Origin: Parerythrobacter_A sp963761775
GTDB taxonomy: Bacteria; Pseudomonadota; Alphaproteobacteria; Sphingomonadales; Sphingomonadaceae
DNA: 64,000 nucleotides
Reading direction: 5' to 3'
Assembly (NCBI GenBank): GCA_963761775.1
Contig: CAVXIF010000005.1
Span: forward strand, 62,001-126,000
Shown here piece after piece: positions 1 to 8,636 of the stretch. Under the pieces are notes generated by a model, which worked only from the letters and a program-made list of their open reading frames with translations, searched no databases and was not told the origin of the DNA. Position 1 is the stretch's first letter; every line of letters starts with the position of its first letter. Made by a program: the position numbers and the translations under genes.

Positions 1-817
1 TTATCTGCCTGCGCTGTCGATCGTCATACAGCTTGATAACCGCCGCCGCCGTTTCCTCGATGCTGCGCCGGGTTACGTCGATCACCGGCCAGCCATTGTC
101 GGCGAACATCCGCCGCGCGAACTGCACTTCGGACCGGACATATTCATCGTCGATATACGCGGTTTGCGAATCTTCGTTCAGGCTGAGCAGGCGATTGCGC
201 CTGATCTCGACCAGCCGTTCCGGCGCCGTGGTCAGCCCGACCACCAGCGGATTGTCGAGACTGAACAGCGCATCGGGCGGTGGGCTTTCCACCACCAGCG
301 GGATATTGGCGGTCTTGTAACCGCGATTGGCGAGGTAGATGCTGGTCGGCGTCTTGGACGACCGCGATACGCCCGCCAGGACGATGTCGGCTTCCTCCCA
401 GTTCTCCCACCCGATCCCGTCATCATGCGCAATGGTGAAATGAATGGCATCGACCCGGCGGAAATACGCCTCGTCCATCAGGTGCTGGCGGCCGGGCCGC
501 GCCTGAGCTTCCTGCCCCAGCTGTGCTTCCAGGGCTTCGGTCACGGCATCCAGCGCCGGGATCGCGGGCAACGAAAGCTGGCGGCAATGGTCTTCCAGCC
601 GCGCGCGGGTTTCGTGATTGACCAGCGTGAACAGCACCAGACCGGGATGCGCGGCAAGTTCGGGCACGATCCGGTCGAGATGCTGGCGCGAGCGTACCAT
701 CGGCCAGAAATGGCGGACGATGTCGGTTTCCTCGAACTGCGCCAGCGCCGCCTTGGCGATCATCTCCAGCGTTTCGCCGGTGGAATCGGACACGAGGTGC
801 AGATGTTTGCGGCTCAT
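1..817 (-). CDS. ppsR: Pyruvate, phosphate dikinase / PEP synthase regulatory protein (DUF299), 3' end cut by window edge
   Basis: Bifunctional serine/threonine kinase and pyrophosphorylase family that switches PEP synthase or pyruvate phosphate dikinase off and on. Reading the minus strand from the ATG at 817-815 gives 272 codons with no stop before the left edge, so only the last residues are missing. The start MSRKHLHLVSDSTGET and the P-loop GVSRSSKTPTS (about residues 149-159) are family hallmarks, as is IDVTRRSIEETAAA near the C-terminus. It is divergent from hemE across the candidate origin, a common alphaproteobacterial arrangement. The family is clear; which dikinase it controls cannot be seen here. 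Confidence 0.93.
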   Translation of the reverse strand, partial: MSRKHLHLVSDSTGETLEMIAKAALAQFEETDIVRHFWPMVRSRQHLDRIVPELAAHPGLVLFTLVNHETRARLEDHCRQLSLPAIPALDAVTEALEAQLGQEAQARPGRQHLMDEAYFRRVDAIHFTIAHDDGIGWENWEEADIVLAGVSRSSKTPTSIYLANRGYKTANIPLVVESPPPDALFSLDNPLVVGLTTAPERLVEIRRNRLLSLNEDSQTAYIDDEYVRSEVQFARRMFADNGWPVIDVTRRSIEETAAAVIKLYDDRQRRQI

Positions 818-1168
818 GGAGTATCGGTCACGAGGGAACAGTCCGGCAACGGCATGTGGATAAGCACCGGCATAAACCACCGGATGAAGCTGGCGACAAG
901 TCCGGCACCTGTTTTCACCCCCGCTGCGAGTCTTTTCCCTGCCCGGATGTCGACACCACAGGGCGATTGTCGACATCATGTGAATAACGGGCAAAGTCGG
1001 CGTTTGACTCAACCGCGGCAACGAGTCGGAACAGGCCGGGTGCGCGCGTCGGCTACGCAGAAAGTCGGGACGATGCGCTTTTGCCCGCAATCCACAGGGC
1101 CAACAGACTCCATCAATCCTTTATAAAATCATTTTTATTTTGTTCTTGGTCCCTTTCCGTCGCGCATT
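818..1168. other. Candidate chromosomal replication origin (oriC) between ppsR and hemE
   Basis: This non-coding stretch lies between divergent ppsR and hemE. It contains a perfect DnaA box (TGTGGATAA, 855-863, minus-strand TTATCCACA), a second box (TGTGAATAA, 979-987) and a weak one (CAATCCACA, 1088-1096). It also holds four GANTC sites (928-932, 1006-1010, 1023-1027, 1106-1110), two TGTCGACA palindromes exactly 20 bp apart (948-955 and 968-975), and an AT-rich run at about 1113-1143 next to hemE that could unwind. In Caulobacter the origin also abuts hemE (established knowledge). Calling it the origin here is an inference from position plus motifs. Confidence 0.7.
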
Positions 1169-1189
1169 TTGTGCGGCAAATGCATGGTC

Positions 1190-2215
1190 ATGCCGGGACC
1201 GCTCCTCGATACGCTGCTGGGTCAGCACAATGCCAGAACACCGCTCTGGATGATGCGGCAGGCGGGGCGCTACCTGCCCGAATATCGCGCCCTGCGTGCC
1301 GAAAAAGGCGGGTTTCTCGACCTTGTCTACGACAGTGATGCCGCTGCCGAAGTCACTGTGCAGCCGTTGCGCCGTTTCGGGTTTGACGGGGCGATCCTGT
1401 TTTCCGATATCCTGATCGTGCCCTATGCGATGGGGCAGGATTTGAAGTTCGTGGCCGGTGAAGGCCCACGCCTGTCGCCACCCCTTCTCGATAGCGCGCT
1501 GGGTGCGCTGGACGCCGTGCCGGAGCGGCTGGCACCGATTTACCAAACGGTCGCCAAAGTGCGCGCGCAGCTGGCTGGCAATGTCACGATGCTGGGTTTC
1601 GCGGGTAGCCCGTGGACCGTCGCGACTTACATGGTGCAGGGCCAGGGGAGCCGCGACCAATACGACACGCGCGCAATGGCGTATCGCGATCCCGCCGCAT
1701 TCGAAGAATTGCTTATGGCAATCGAGCAGGTGACGGTCGATTATCTGCGCGGGCAGATCGACGCCGGGGCCGAGGCGGTGCAGCTGTTCGACAGCTGGTC
1801 CGGAACGCTGGCGCCGCGCGAATTCGAACGCTGGGTGATTGCGCCCAATGCCCGCATCGTTGCCGCCTTGCGGGAAACGCACGGCCACGTGCCGGTCATC
1901 GGCTTTCCCAAGGGTGCGGGCGAAAAGCTGCCGGCCTATTGCCGCGAAACCGGCGTGGGGGCGGTAGGCGTCGATGAAACGGTCGATCCGGTGTGGGCGG
2001 CCTGCGCACTGCCCGCCGATCTGCCGGTGCAGGGCAATCTCGACCCGTTGGTGCTGCTGGCTGGCGGCGAAGCGCTAGAGGAGGGGGTGCGCACGGTGCG
2101 TCGCGCATTCGCCGACCGGCCCCATGTCTTCAATCTGGGTCATGGCATCGGCCAGCATACGCCGATTGCGCATGTCGAGCGGCTGGTCGAACTGGTGCGC
2201 GCCGATCCTGCGTGA
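1190..2215 (+). CDS. hemE: Uroporphyrinogen decarboxylase
   Basis: Decarboxylates the four acetate side chains of uroporphyrinogen III to give coproporphyrinogen III in cytosolic heme synthesis. The protein is 341 aa from the ATG at 1190. The signature RQAGRYLPEYR is at residues 23-33, FSDIL with the conserved Asp at 71-75, and GFPKGAG and LGHGI appear in the C-terminal half. Upstream in-frame starts at 1169 and 1184 exist, but 1190 (MPGPLLDTL) matches the usual N-terminus. It sits beside the candidate origin and is followed 33 bp later by hemJ, so the two heme genes are probably cotranscribed. Confidence 0.96.
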   Translation: MPGPLLDTLLGQHNARTPLWMMRQAGRYLPEYRALRAEKGGFLDLVYDSDAAAEVTVQPLRRFGFDGAILFSDILIVPYAMGQDLKFVAGEGPRLSPPLLDSALGALDAVPERLAPIYQTVAKVRAQLAGNVTMLGFAGSPWTVATYMVQGQGSRDQYDTRAMAYRDPAAFEELLMAIEQVTVDYLRGQIDAGAEAVQLFDSWSGTLAPREFERWVIAPNARIVAALRETHGHVPVIGFPKGAGEKLPAYCRETGVGAVGVDETVDPVWAACALPADLPVQGNLDPLVLLAGGEALEEGVRTVRRAFADRPHVFNLGHGIGQHTPIAHVERLVELVRADPA

Positions 2216-2248
2216 CGTTGGTCGCGTGGCGCTGTAAAAGACCGCACT

Positions 2249-2692
2249 ATGGAATTTCTCGGAACCATCTATCTGTGGCTCAAGGCCGGACATGTCATTT
2301 TCGTGATCTTCTGGATGGCGGGGCTGTTCATGCTGCCGCGCCAGATGATCTACATGCACCCCGCCGTCGCCGGGTCCGACGAAGAGGCGCTTTGGGCGCA
2401 TCGCACCGGTCTGCTGCGCAAGATCATCCTGGTACCCAGCCTCTTGGTCGTATGGGTGCTTGGTCTGCTGATGGTCGGCATCGTCGCTGCGCACACGCAA
2501 ACCTGGTTCCAGATCAAGTTTCTGCTGGTCATCGCGCTGACCGGCTATCACGGCTGGATGGTATCGCGCGCCAAGGCGATGGCGCGGGGCGAGCGGCCAC
2601 TGACCGAGCGCAGCCTTCGCCTCTGGGGCGAGGTGCCCGGCATCGCGGTGGCGCTGATCGTGGTGCTCGCGATCGTCAAACCGTTCGCGTGA
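2249..2692 (+). CDS. hemJ: Protoporphyrinogen IX oxidase HemJ (CopD-like membrane protein)
   Basis: HemJ is the membrane-bound heme-containing enzyme that oxidises protoporphyrinogen IX in many bacteria lacking HemG and HemY. The 147-aa protein has about four hydrophobic helices, a conserved His in helix 1 (KAGHVIFVIFWMAG, His15), the arginine-rich loop before LLRKIILVPS, and a C-terminal helix ending KPFA. Length and layout fit the family. It follows hemE closely on the same strand, supporting a heme operon; hemB is elsewhere in the window at 25.9 kb. Confidence 0.92.
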   Translation: MEFLGTIYLWLKAGHVIFVIFWMAGLFMLPRQMIYMHPAVAGSDEEALWAHRTGLLRKIILVPSLLVVWVLGLLMVGIVAAHTQTWFQIKFLLVIALTGYHGWMVSRAKAMARGERPLTERSLRLWGEVPGIAVALIVVLAIVKPFA

Positions 2693-2851
2693 GTGATTGA
2701 CGTTCAGCGGGCCACCGCTTAGGTCGCGAAGCAGCAACGATACAATGCCAGCTGCGACAGCTGCGCGAAGGTTCGCTTTCTCCAAGCCCTGACAACCTGC
2801 TCGTTTTGTTGATCCCTCCACGCCGTTCGGCGTTCGAAAGACGATAGAGTT

Positions 2852-4117
2852 ATGCATCTCAAAGACCTCAAGGCCAAGGCATCCGCCGAACTCGTCATTA
2901 TGGCCGAAGAACTGGGCGTGGAAGCGGCGGGCACCATGCGCCGTCAGGACCTGCTGTTTTCCATCCTGCGCGAACTGGCGGAAGACGAGGAATACGAAGA
3001 ACAGATCATGGGCGTGGGCACCATCGAAGTGCTGCAGGACGGTTTCGGCTTCCTGCGCAGCCCCGATGCCAACTACCTCGCCGGGCCGGGCGATATCTAC
3101 GTCTCGCCCAACCAGATCCGCAAATGGGGCCTGCGCACCGGGGATACGGTCGAAGGGCAGATCCGCGCACCACAGGAAGGCGAGCGCTATTTCGCACTGA
3201 CCGGCCTGACTTCGGTGAATTTCGAAGACCCCGACCAGGTCCGTATCCGCACCAATTTCGATAATCTCACCCCGCTCTATCCCGAAGAGAAATTGACACT
3301 CGACAGCAACGATCCGACGGACAAGGACAAGTCGGCACGCGTGATCGATATCATCTCGCCGCAGGGCAAGGGGCAGCGCGCTTTGATCGTCGCACCGCCA
3401 CGCACCGGCAAGACCGTGCTGCTGCAAAACATCGCCAAGGCCATCACCGACAACCACCCGGAAGTGTTCCTGCTGGTCCTGCTGGTCGACGAGCGCCCCG
3501 AAGAAGTGACCGACATGCAGCGCAGCGTGAAGGGCGAGGTGATTTCCTCCACTTTCGACGAACCCGCGACGCGCCATGTGCAGGTTGCCGAAATGGTGAT
3601 CGAAAAGGCGAAGCGTCTGGTCGAACACAAGAACGATGTCGTCATCCTGCTCGACTCGATCACCCGCCTGGGCCGTGCCTACAACACCGTGGTGCCCAGC
3701 TCGGGCAAGGTGCTGACCGGCGGTGTCGATGCGAATGCACTGCAACGCCCGAAACGCTTCTTCGGTGCGGCGCGCAATATCGAGGAAGGCGGCTCGCTCA
3801 GCATCATCGCCACCGCGCTGATCGACACCGGCAGCCGCATGGACGAGGTGATTTTCGAAGAGTTCAAGGGCACCGGCAACTCCGAGATCGTGCTGGACCG
3901 CAAGGTGTCCGACAAACGCATCTTCCCTGCGCTGGACGTTGGCAAATCGGGCACCCGCAAGGAAGAGCTGCTGGTCGAGAAGGACAAGCTGTCCAAGATG
4001 TGGGTGCTGCGCCGCATCCTCATGCAGATGGGCACGATCGACGCGATGGAATTCCTGCTCGACAAGATGAAGGATTCCAAGACCAACGAAGATTTCTTCG
4101 ACAATATGAACCAGTAG
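2852..4117 (+). CDS. rho: Transcription termination factor Rho
   Basis: Hexameric RNA-dependent ATPase that terminates transcription. The 421-aa protein has the N-terminal Rho helical motif (MHLKDLKAK), the cold-shock-like RNA-binding domain (GFGFLRSPDANY, about residues 63-74), Walker A PPRTGKT (182-188) and Walker B region VVILLDSITRLGRAYN, and the C-terminal SGTRKEELL. Length is normal. The 159-bp leader after hemJ (2693-2851) has no ORF of note and may hold autoregulatory sequence, as rho leaders often do, but nothing specific was identified. The hemE-hemJ-rho order is conserved in many alphaproteobacteria. Confidence 0.97.
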   Translation: MHLKDLKAKASAELVIMAEELGVEAAGTMRRQDLLFSILRELAEDEEYEEQIMGVGTIEVLQDGFGFLRSPDANYLAGPGDIYVSPNQIRKWGLRTGDTVEGQIRAPQEGERYFALTGLTSVNFEDPDQVRIRTNFDNLTPLYPEEKLTLDSNDPTDKDKSARVIDIISPQGKGQRALIVAPPRTGKTVLLQNIAKAITDNHPEVFLLVLLVDERPEEVTDMQRSVKGEVISSTFDEPATRHVQVAEMVIEKAKRLVEHKNDVVILLDSITRLGRAYNTVVPSSGKVLTGGVDANALQRPKRFFGAARNIEEGGSLSIIATALIDTGSRMDEVIFEEFKGTGNSEIVLDRKVSDKRIFPALDVGKSGTRKEELLVEKDKLSKMWVLRRILMQMGTIDAMEFLLDKMKDSKTNEDFFDNMNQ

Positions 4118-4243
4118 GAAGAGGATTCCAGCGACAATAATATTTGCTAAGTTTCGCAGAAATCAGCAATGTTATCAGGATGCTGCCGGGGTCCGAAAAC
4201 GCTGGTATCTTGCTCTGCGAACGGGTTTGCGTAGGGGTACGGT

Positions 4244-4636
4244 ATGTTGCGGCAATATACCTATATCAGCACTGCTCCCGACCTGCCTGACGATGCGGTG
4301 GAAACCATCGTGTCACAGTGCAAACACAACAACGTGCTGGTCGGCGTGACCGGTTTCCTGCTGTATAACGGGCGGAATTTCTTTCAATTGCTGGAAGGAG
4401 AAGAGGCTGCGCTGCGCCGCGTACTGGCGCGAATTGCACAGGATTCCCGCCATTCGGGCATCAATCGCATGGCAGACCGCCTGATTACCTCGCGCGATTG
4501 CTTCGATTGGGATATGCGGCGTATCCGGATTGTCGACGACGTCGAAGAGCGCCGCGCCAGTTTGAAAAAACAGCTTCCTGTCACATTGGATGACGGGATG
4601 GCGCGTACCGTAATGGGCTTTGCCGGCCTGAACTGA
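4244..4636 (+). CDS. BLUF-domain blue-light photoreceptor (short, single-domain)
   Basis: FAD-binding blue-light sensor. The 130-aa protein is essentially one BLUF domain (about residues 1-95) plus a short C-terminal extension. By alignment to AppA the key flavin-network residues are present: Tyr7 (YIS), Asn30 (HNN), Gln48 (FFQLLEG), and Trp89 and Met91 (FDWDM). TGFLLYNGRNFFQLLEGE is the usual central motif. No output domain is fused, so it would signal by protein contact to an unknown partner. It stands alone between rho and a convergent gene; no EAL or regulator gene is adjacent. Confidence 0.9.
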   Translation: MLRQYTYISTAPDLPDDAVETIVSQCKHNNVLVGVTGFLLYNGRNFFQLLEGEEAALRRVLARIAQDSRHSGINRMADRLITSRDCFDWDMRRIRIVDDVEERRASLKKQLPVTLDDGMARTVMGFAGLN

Positions 4637-4645
4637 ACGTCCGGT

Positions 4646-6250
4646 TCAGGCGGCCCGGCGGAAGCTGTCTGCCTGTGCTGCATCCCAATGCCGCGCAAAC
4701 CCGTACATTTCACCGCCCTGTGTGAAAGCGCCGTCTTCCACGAACGGATAGATCCTGTCGATGGAGTCCGAGCGCGCGCCGTTGATACGTTCGCGCATGT
4801 CCTGCGGCGTGATCTGCCACGGATTGTCCAGCCCCATCGCGATGACGATTTCACGTAAGGAATGTAGCGTCTGTTTCTGGAACCGGGCGACGCGCGGCCC
4901 CTTGTCTTCGACGATCAGGCCCTCCTGTCGCCAGGCGACCTGTGTGGCGACGCCGGTGGGGCAGTGATCGGTATGACACTGCATCGACTGGACGCAGCCC
5001 AGCGAGAACATGAAGGGGCGGGCCGCATTGCACCAGTCCGCGCCGATGGCGAACGCCTTGGCCATCTGCGCGCCGGAATGGATCTTTCCCGAGGCGGCGA
5101 TCTTGATCCGCCCTTTCAGCCCTGTACCGACCAGTGCGTTGCGAACGAAGATCAGCCCTTCGCGAAGCGGCATTCCCACGGAGTTCGACAATTCGAGTGG
5201 TGCTGCGCCGGTGCCGCCTTCCGCACCGTCCACCGTGATGAAGTCGGGCGCTATCCCCGTTTCCAGTATCGCCTTGGCAATGGCGAACACCTCGTGTGGT
5301 TGCCCGACGCACAGCTTGATGCCGACGGGCTTGCCACCCGACAGCTCGCGCAGCTGCGCAACCCATTCCAGCATCCCGGTGGGGGTATCGAAGGTGCGAT
5401 GCGCAGCGGGCGAGTTGCAATCCTCACCCACCGCGATATCGCGCGCTTCGGCGATTTCCCCGGTGACTTTTCTGCCCGGCAGCACACCGCCGTGGCCGGG
5501 TTTTGCGCCCTGCGACAGCTTGACCTCGATCATCTTGACCTGGTCGGCCAGCGCGCGCTCGGCGAAGCGACCCGGATCGAAACCGCCGTCGTCTGTACGG
5601 CATCCGAAATAGCCGCTGCCTATTTCCCAGACGAGATCGCCGCCATGCGCACGGTGATATTTGCTGATGCTGCCTTCGCCGGTATTGTGCGCAAAGCCGC
5701 CCTGCTTCGCGCCGAGGTTCAGCGCCTCGATGGCGCGCGCGGACAGCGATCCGAAGCTCATCGCCGAGATGTTCAGAAGCGCGGAGGAATAGGGCTTGCT
5801 GGTATCGGCGCCGCCCACATCCAGCCGCCATTGCTCCGGCACGGCGTCGTTCGGCGCAATGGAATGGCCGAGCCATTCATATTCGTCCGAATAGACGTCC
5901 AGCTCGGTTCCCATCGGGTGCGAATCAAGGTCTCCCTTGGCGCGGGCATAGACCAGCGCGCGCTCCTGATGGCTGAACGGCCGTCCTTCCAGATCGTCCT
6001 CGACGATATAGGCCTGCGCAAACGGGCGCAGGTCTTCCATCACCCACCGGATGCGCGCGACCAGCGGATAGTTTCGCCGCAGCGAGTGGTTGCTCTGGAC
6101 AAAATCCCACAGCGCCATCGCGGCAAGCGGCACCAGCGCGAGCAGTCCCCATCGCGTGGCAGGCCAGACCGCGGCCAGTGCACAAAGCCCGACAAGGACG
6201 AGCGGGATTACATAGCGCGGAGAGGCAAGCTTGGACGCCACTGGCTTCAC
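4646..6250 (-). CDS. FMN-binding glutamate synthase family protein
   Basis: 534-aa stand-alone relative of the central/FMN domain of glutamate synthase large subunit. Two hydrophobic segments lie near residues 10-50, so it may be membrane-attached. The core has NISAMSFGSLSARAIEALN, GEGSISKYH, VKLSQGAKPGHGG, the FMN region VDGAEGGTGAAPLE, GADWCNAARPFMF, and a cysteine cluster CVQSMQCHTDHCPTG expected to hold the 3Fe-4S cluster. It lacks the N-terminal glutaminase domain, so it may not be a true GOGAT; its substrate is unknown. It starts with GTG at 6250, overlapping the upstream hydrolase stop (GTGA), so the two are coupled. Confidence 0.9.
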   Translation of the reverse strand: MKPVASKLASPRYVIPLVLVGLCALAAVWPATRWGLLALVPLAAMALWDFVQSNHSLRRNYPLVARIRWVMEDLRPFAQAYIVEDDLEGRPFSHQERALVYARAKGDLDSHPMGTELDVYSDEYEWLGHSIAPNDAVPEQWRLDVGGADTSKPYSSALLNISAMSFGSLSARAIEALNLGAKQGGFAHNTGEGSISKYHRAHGGDLVWEIGSGYFGCRTDDGGFDPGRFAERALADQVKMIEVKLSQGAKPGHGGVLPGRKVTGEIAEARDIAVGEDCNSPAAHRTFDTPTGMLEWVAQLRELSGGKPVGIKLCVGQPHEVFAIAKAILETGIAPDFITVDGAEGGTGAAPLELSNSVGMPLREGLIFVRNALVGTGLKGRIKIAASGKIHSGAQMAKAFAIGADWCNAARPFMFSLGCVQSMQCHTDHCPTGVATQVAWRQEGLIVEDKGPRVARFQKQTLHSLREIVIAMGLDNPWQITPQDMRERINGARSDSIDRIYPFVEDGAFTQGGEMYGFARHWDAAQADSFRRAA

Positions 6251-6945
6251 GCCAGGTGTGCGGTGAAAAACTCGTGCGTGCGCTTGTCGGCCAGTTGCGC
6301 GCCTTCTTCGTTACGGCGCTCGCCGTGCTCGGTTGCGAAGCCGTGATCCAGCCCTTCGTAATCGTACAGCGTCACCCTGGGATGATCGTCCAGCCCGTCA
6401 TGCATCGCCTTTTGCGCATCGGCATCCACGAAATGGTCTGCGGTGGGCACATGCAGGAGCAGCGGATGCGCGATGGCCTTTGCTTCATCCAGCATCTGGT
6501 CGATCATTACGCCGTAATAGCCGACCGATGCGTCGATATCGGTGCGCGCGGCGGTCATGTAGGCCATCTTGCCGCCCAGGCAGTATCCGACGCAGCCGAC
6601 CTTGGCGACGCCGGCTTCGGTGCGGATCCAGCGGATCGTCGCTTCGATATCGCGCACGCCCATGTCGGGATCGTATTTTTCGAACAGTTCCATCGCCCGG
6701 TCCATTTCCGGTTCGATATCGGGGTTGAGTTCGATGCCGGGTTCCATGCGGAAGAACAGGTCGGGCGCGATGGCGAGATAGCCTTCCTCGGCCAGCTTGT
6801 CGCATTTGCGGCGAATGCCGGCATTCACGCCGAAGATTTCCTGGATAACGATGATGGCGGCCTTGGGCTTGCCGGAAGGGCGCGCGAAGTAGGCGGAGAA
6901 GCTGTCTGCCCCGTCCAGCGTCTTCAGCGTCATTGTCGTGCTCAT
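6247..6945 (-). CDS. Dienelactone hydrolase family protein
   Basis: Alpha/beta hydrolase of the carboxymethylenebutenolidase family. Numbering from MSTTMTLKTL (ATG at 6945), the nucleophile elbow GYCLGG puts the catalytic Cys at 122, with Asp170 (TADHFVD) and His201 (LDHGF) completing the triad, and Glu36 in IQEIFG as in the classic enzyme. A start seven codons upstream (6966) is also in frame. Whether it truly acts on dienelactone is unproven, since many relatives cleave other esters. It is the first gene of a two-gene unit with the glutamate-synthase-like protein and is divergent from the DUF6489 gene across a palindrome. Confidence 0.9.
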   Translation of the reverse strand: MSTTMTLKTLDGADSFSAYFARPSGKPKAAIIVIQEIFGVNAGIRRKCDKLAEEGYLAIAPDLFFRMEPGIELNPDIEPEMDRAMELFEKYDPDMGVRDIEATIRWIRTEAGVAKVGCVGYCLGGKMAYMTAARTDIDASVGYYGVMIDQMLDEAKAIAHPLLLHVPTADHFVDADAQKAMHDGLDDHPRVTLYDYEGLDHGFATEHGERRNEEGAQLADKRTHEFFTAHLA

Positions 6946-7011
6946 AAAATCTTCTTTCCCGGTCATGTTTGGGTTTCTGCGAGAATGGGCTTATCGCTTG
7001 CAGCCCCGCGA

Positions 7012-7029
7012 TGCCAATCCTGATTGGCA
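7012..7029. promoter_or_regulatory. Perfect 18-bp palindrome in a divergent promoter region (candidate operator)
   Basis: TGCCAATC-CT-GATTGGCA has perfect 8-bp arms around a 2-bp centre. It lies between the divergent dienelactone hydrolase gene (start 6945) and the small DUF6489 gene (start 7066). The form suits a dimeric repressor or activator. No regulator gene adjoins it, so the binding protein is unknown. Confidence 0.45.
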
Positions 7030-7065
7030 AGAGACAACATTTCGCAAGTCGAAAGGCACCGTGCC

Positions 7066-7344
7066 ATGAAAGTCCAGATTGAAATCGATTGTTCGCCAGC
7101 CGAAGCGCGGGCGTTCATGGGTCTACCCGATATCAGCAAGGCGAACGAAGCCTATGTCGATACCATGACCAGCGCAATGAAGGGGGTGACCAATCCCGAC
7201 CAGTTGCAGGATTTCGCCAAGCAGCTTGCCCCGATGGGCCAGATCGGGATGAAACTGTTCCAGAACTTTGTCGAAGGGGCGAGCGCGGCCGGTGCCGCGG
7301 CGCAGAACGCTTCGAAAACCGGTAGCAAGTCCAAGAGCGACTAG
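7066..7344 (+). CDS. DUF6489 family small protein
   Basis: 92-aa soluble protein beginning MKVQIEIDCSPAEARAF at the ATG at 7066; a longer in-frame start at 7024 runs through the palindrome and is unlikely. It is predicted alpha-helical, with an Ala/Ser/Lys-rich tail (GAAAQNASKTGSKSKSD). It resembles the DUF6489 family, which as far as I recall is mainly sphingomonad and of unknown function. The middle part (FAKQLAPMGQIGMKLFQNFVEGASAAG) is loosely phasin-like, but that is only an impression. It ends 7 bp before mnmE and may be cotranscribed with it. Confidence 0.75.
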   Translation: MKVQIEIDCSPAEARAFMGLPDISKANEAYVDTMTSAMKGVTNPDQLQDFAKQLAPMGQIGMKLFQNFVEGASAAGAAAQNASKTGSKSKSD

Positions 7345-7351
7345 TCCCGGC

Positions 7352-8629
7352 ATGACCGATACGATTTTTGCGCTGTCCAGCGGGCGTCCGCCTGCGGCCA
7401 TTGCCGTTATGCGTATCAGCGGGCCGGATGCAGGCGCGGCGCTCGCGGCGCTGGCGGGGAATAGGCCGGAGCCACGTCGTGCAAGCTTTAGGGCATTGCG
7501 CGACACGGCGAACGAGGTTCTCGACCATGCGCTGGTTCTGTGGTTGCCCGGACCGGGCAACGCTACAGGCGAGGACTGTGCCGAGCTGCACTTGCACGGC
7601 GGAGCCGCCATTATCCGTGCGGTGGAAGCGTCACTTGCCCGCTTGCCCGGCTTGCGCCCTGCGGTGCCGGGAGAATTCACACGCCGCGCTTTCACCAATG
7701 GGCGGCTGGCACTGTCCGAGGCCGAGGGCTTGGCCGACCTGCTGGAGGCGGAAACCGAGTTACAGCGCCGTCACGCGCTCGCCTTGGCCGATGGCGCGCT
7801 GTCGCGGCAGTTCGCCAATTGGCGCGACGCCATTCTTGCGCTGAGTGCCGAAGTTGAAAGCGTCCTCGATTTTTCCGACGAAGAAGACGGGCAGGGACTG
7901 TCGGCGCAATTCGACGCGCGATTGCGCGATGTGTCTGGCGAGATTGCAGATTGGTTAGCGCAACCGCGTGCCGAGCGGCTGAAGGAGGGGTATCGCGTCG
8001 TGCTGGCGGGACCGCCCAACGCGGGCAAATCGACATTGTTCAACGCGCTTGTCGGAGAGGATGCGGCCATTGCGACAGCGGTGGCCGGAACGACCCGCGA
8101 CGTGCTGGAACGTACGGTCGCGATCGAGGGTATTCCGGTGATGCTGACCGATACGGCGGGTTTGCACGATGCATCGCATGACCCGGTGGAGGGCATCGGT
8201 ATCGCGCGCGCGCGCAAGACAGTGGACGCGGCCGATCTGGTGCTATGGCTCGGTAGCGCGGAGGATGCACCGAGCGGGAGCTGGCGAGTTCGCAGCAAGT
8301 CCGACTTGGCGGATAGTGTCATCGCAGAGGGTATCGACTATCATGTCTCGGCAATGACCGGCGACGGGATCCCGGCTTTGCTTCGCGCGCTTGCGGACGA
8401 GGCCAGGCAGGCCATGCCGCGTGCGGGGCGCGTTGCGCTGAATGCCCGGCAGCACGGAATTGTTGCCGAAATGCATGATGCGCTGGTTAATATCGGGAAG
8501 GGCGGCGACCTGCTGATAATCGGCGAAAACCTGCGCCGTGCGCGCGAATGCCTCGACCGGCTGGTCGGAAAAACCGCCACCGAGGATATGCTCGATACGC
8601 TGTTCGGGCGCTTCTGCATCGGTAAGTGA
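7352..8629 (+). CDS. mnmE: tRNA uridine-5-carboxymethylaminomethyl(34) synthesis GTPase MnmE
   Basis: Works with MnmG to modify the wobble uridine (cmnm5U34) of certain tRNAs. The 425-aa protein starts at the ATG at 7352 (MTDTIFALSSGRPPAAIAVMRISG), where the folate-binding N-terminal domain begins. Walker A GPPNAGKS is at residues 220-227, AGTTRD marks switch I, DTAGL is G3, and the C-terminal FCIGK carries the invariant Cys. Length is normal or slightly short. The mnmE-mnmG pair is classic and near-origin. Confidence 0.96.
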   Translation: MTDTIFALSSGRPPAAIAVMRISGPDAGAALAALAGNRPEPRRASFRALRDTANEVLDHALVLWLPGPGNATGEDCAELHLHGGAAIIRAVEASLARLPGLRPAVPGEFTRRAFTNGRLALSEAEGLADLLEAETELQRRHALALADGALSRQFANWRDAILALSAEVESVLDFSDEEDGQGLSAQFDARLRDVSGEIADWLAQPRAERLKEGYRVVLAGPPNAGKSTLFNALVGEDAAIATAVAGTTRDVLERTVAIEGIPVMLTDTAGLHDASHDPVEGIGIARARKTVDAADLVLWLGSAEDAPSGSWRVRSKSDLADSVIAEGIDYHVSAMTGDGIPALLRALADEARQAMPRAGRVALNARQHGIVAEMHDALVNIGKGGDLLIIGENLRRARECLDRLVGKTATEDMLDTLFGRFCIGK

Positions 8630-8636
8630 CCACACC

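Noticed and set aside
2075..3745. Long antisense frame over rho (556 codons)
   Set aside because: No homology and it overlaps the well-conserved rho on the other strand.
4964..6346. 460-codon plus-strand frame opposite the glutamate-synthase-like gene
   Set aside because: No domain and overlaps a clear real gene.
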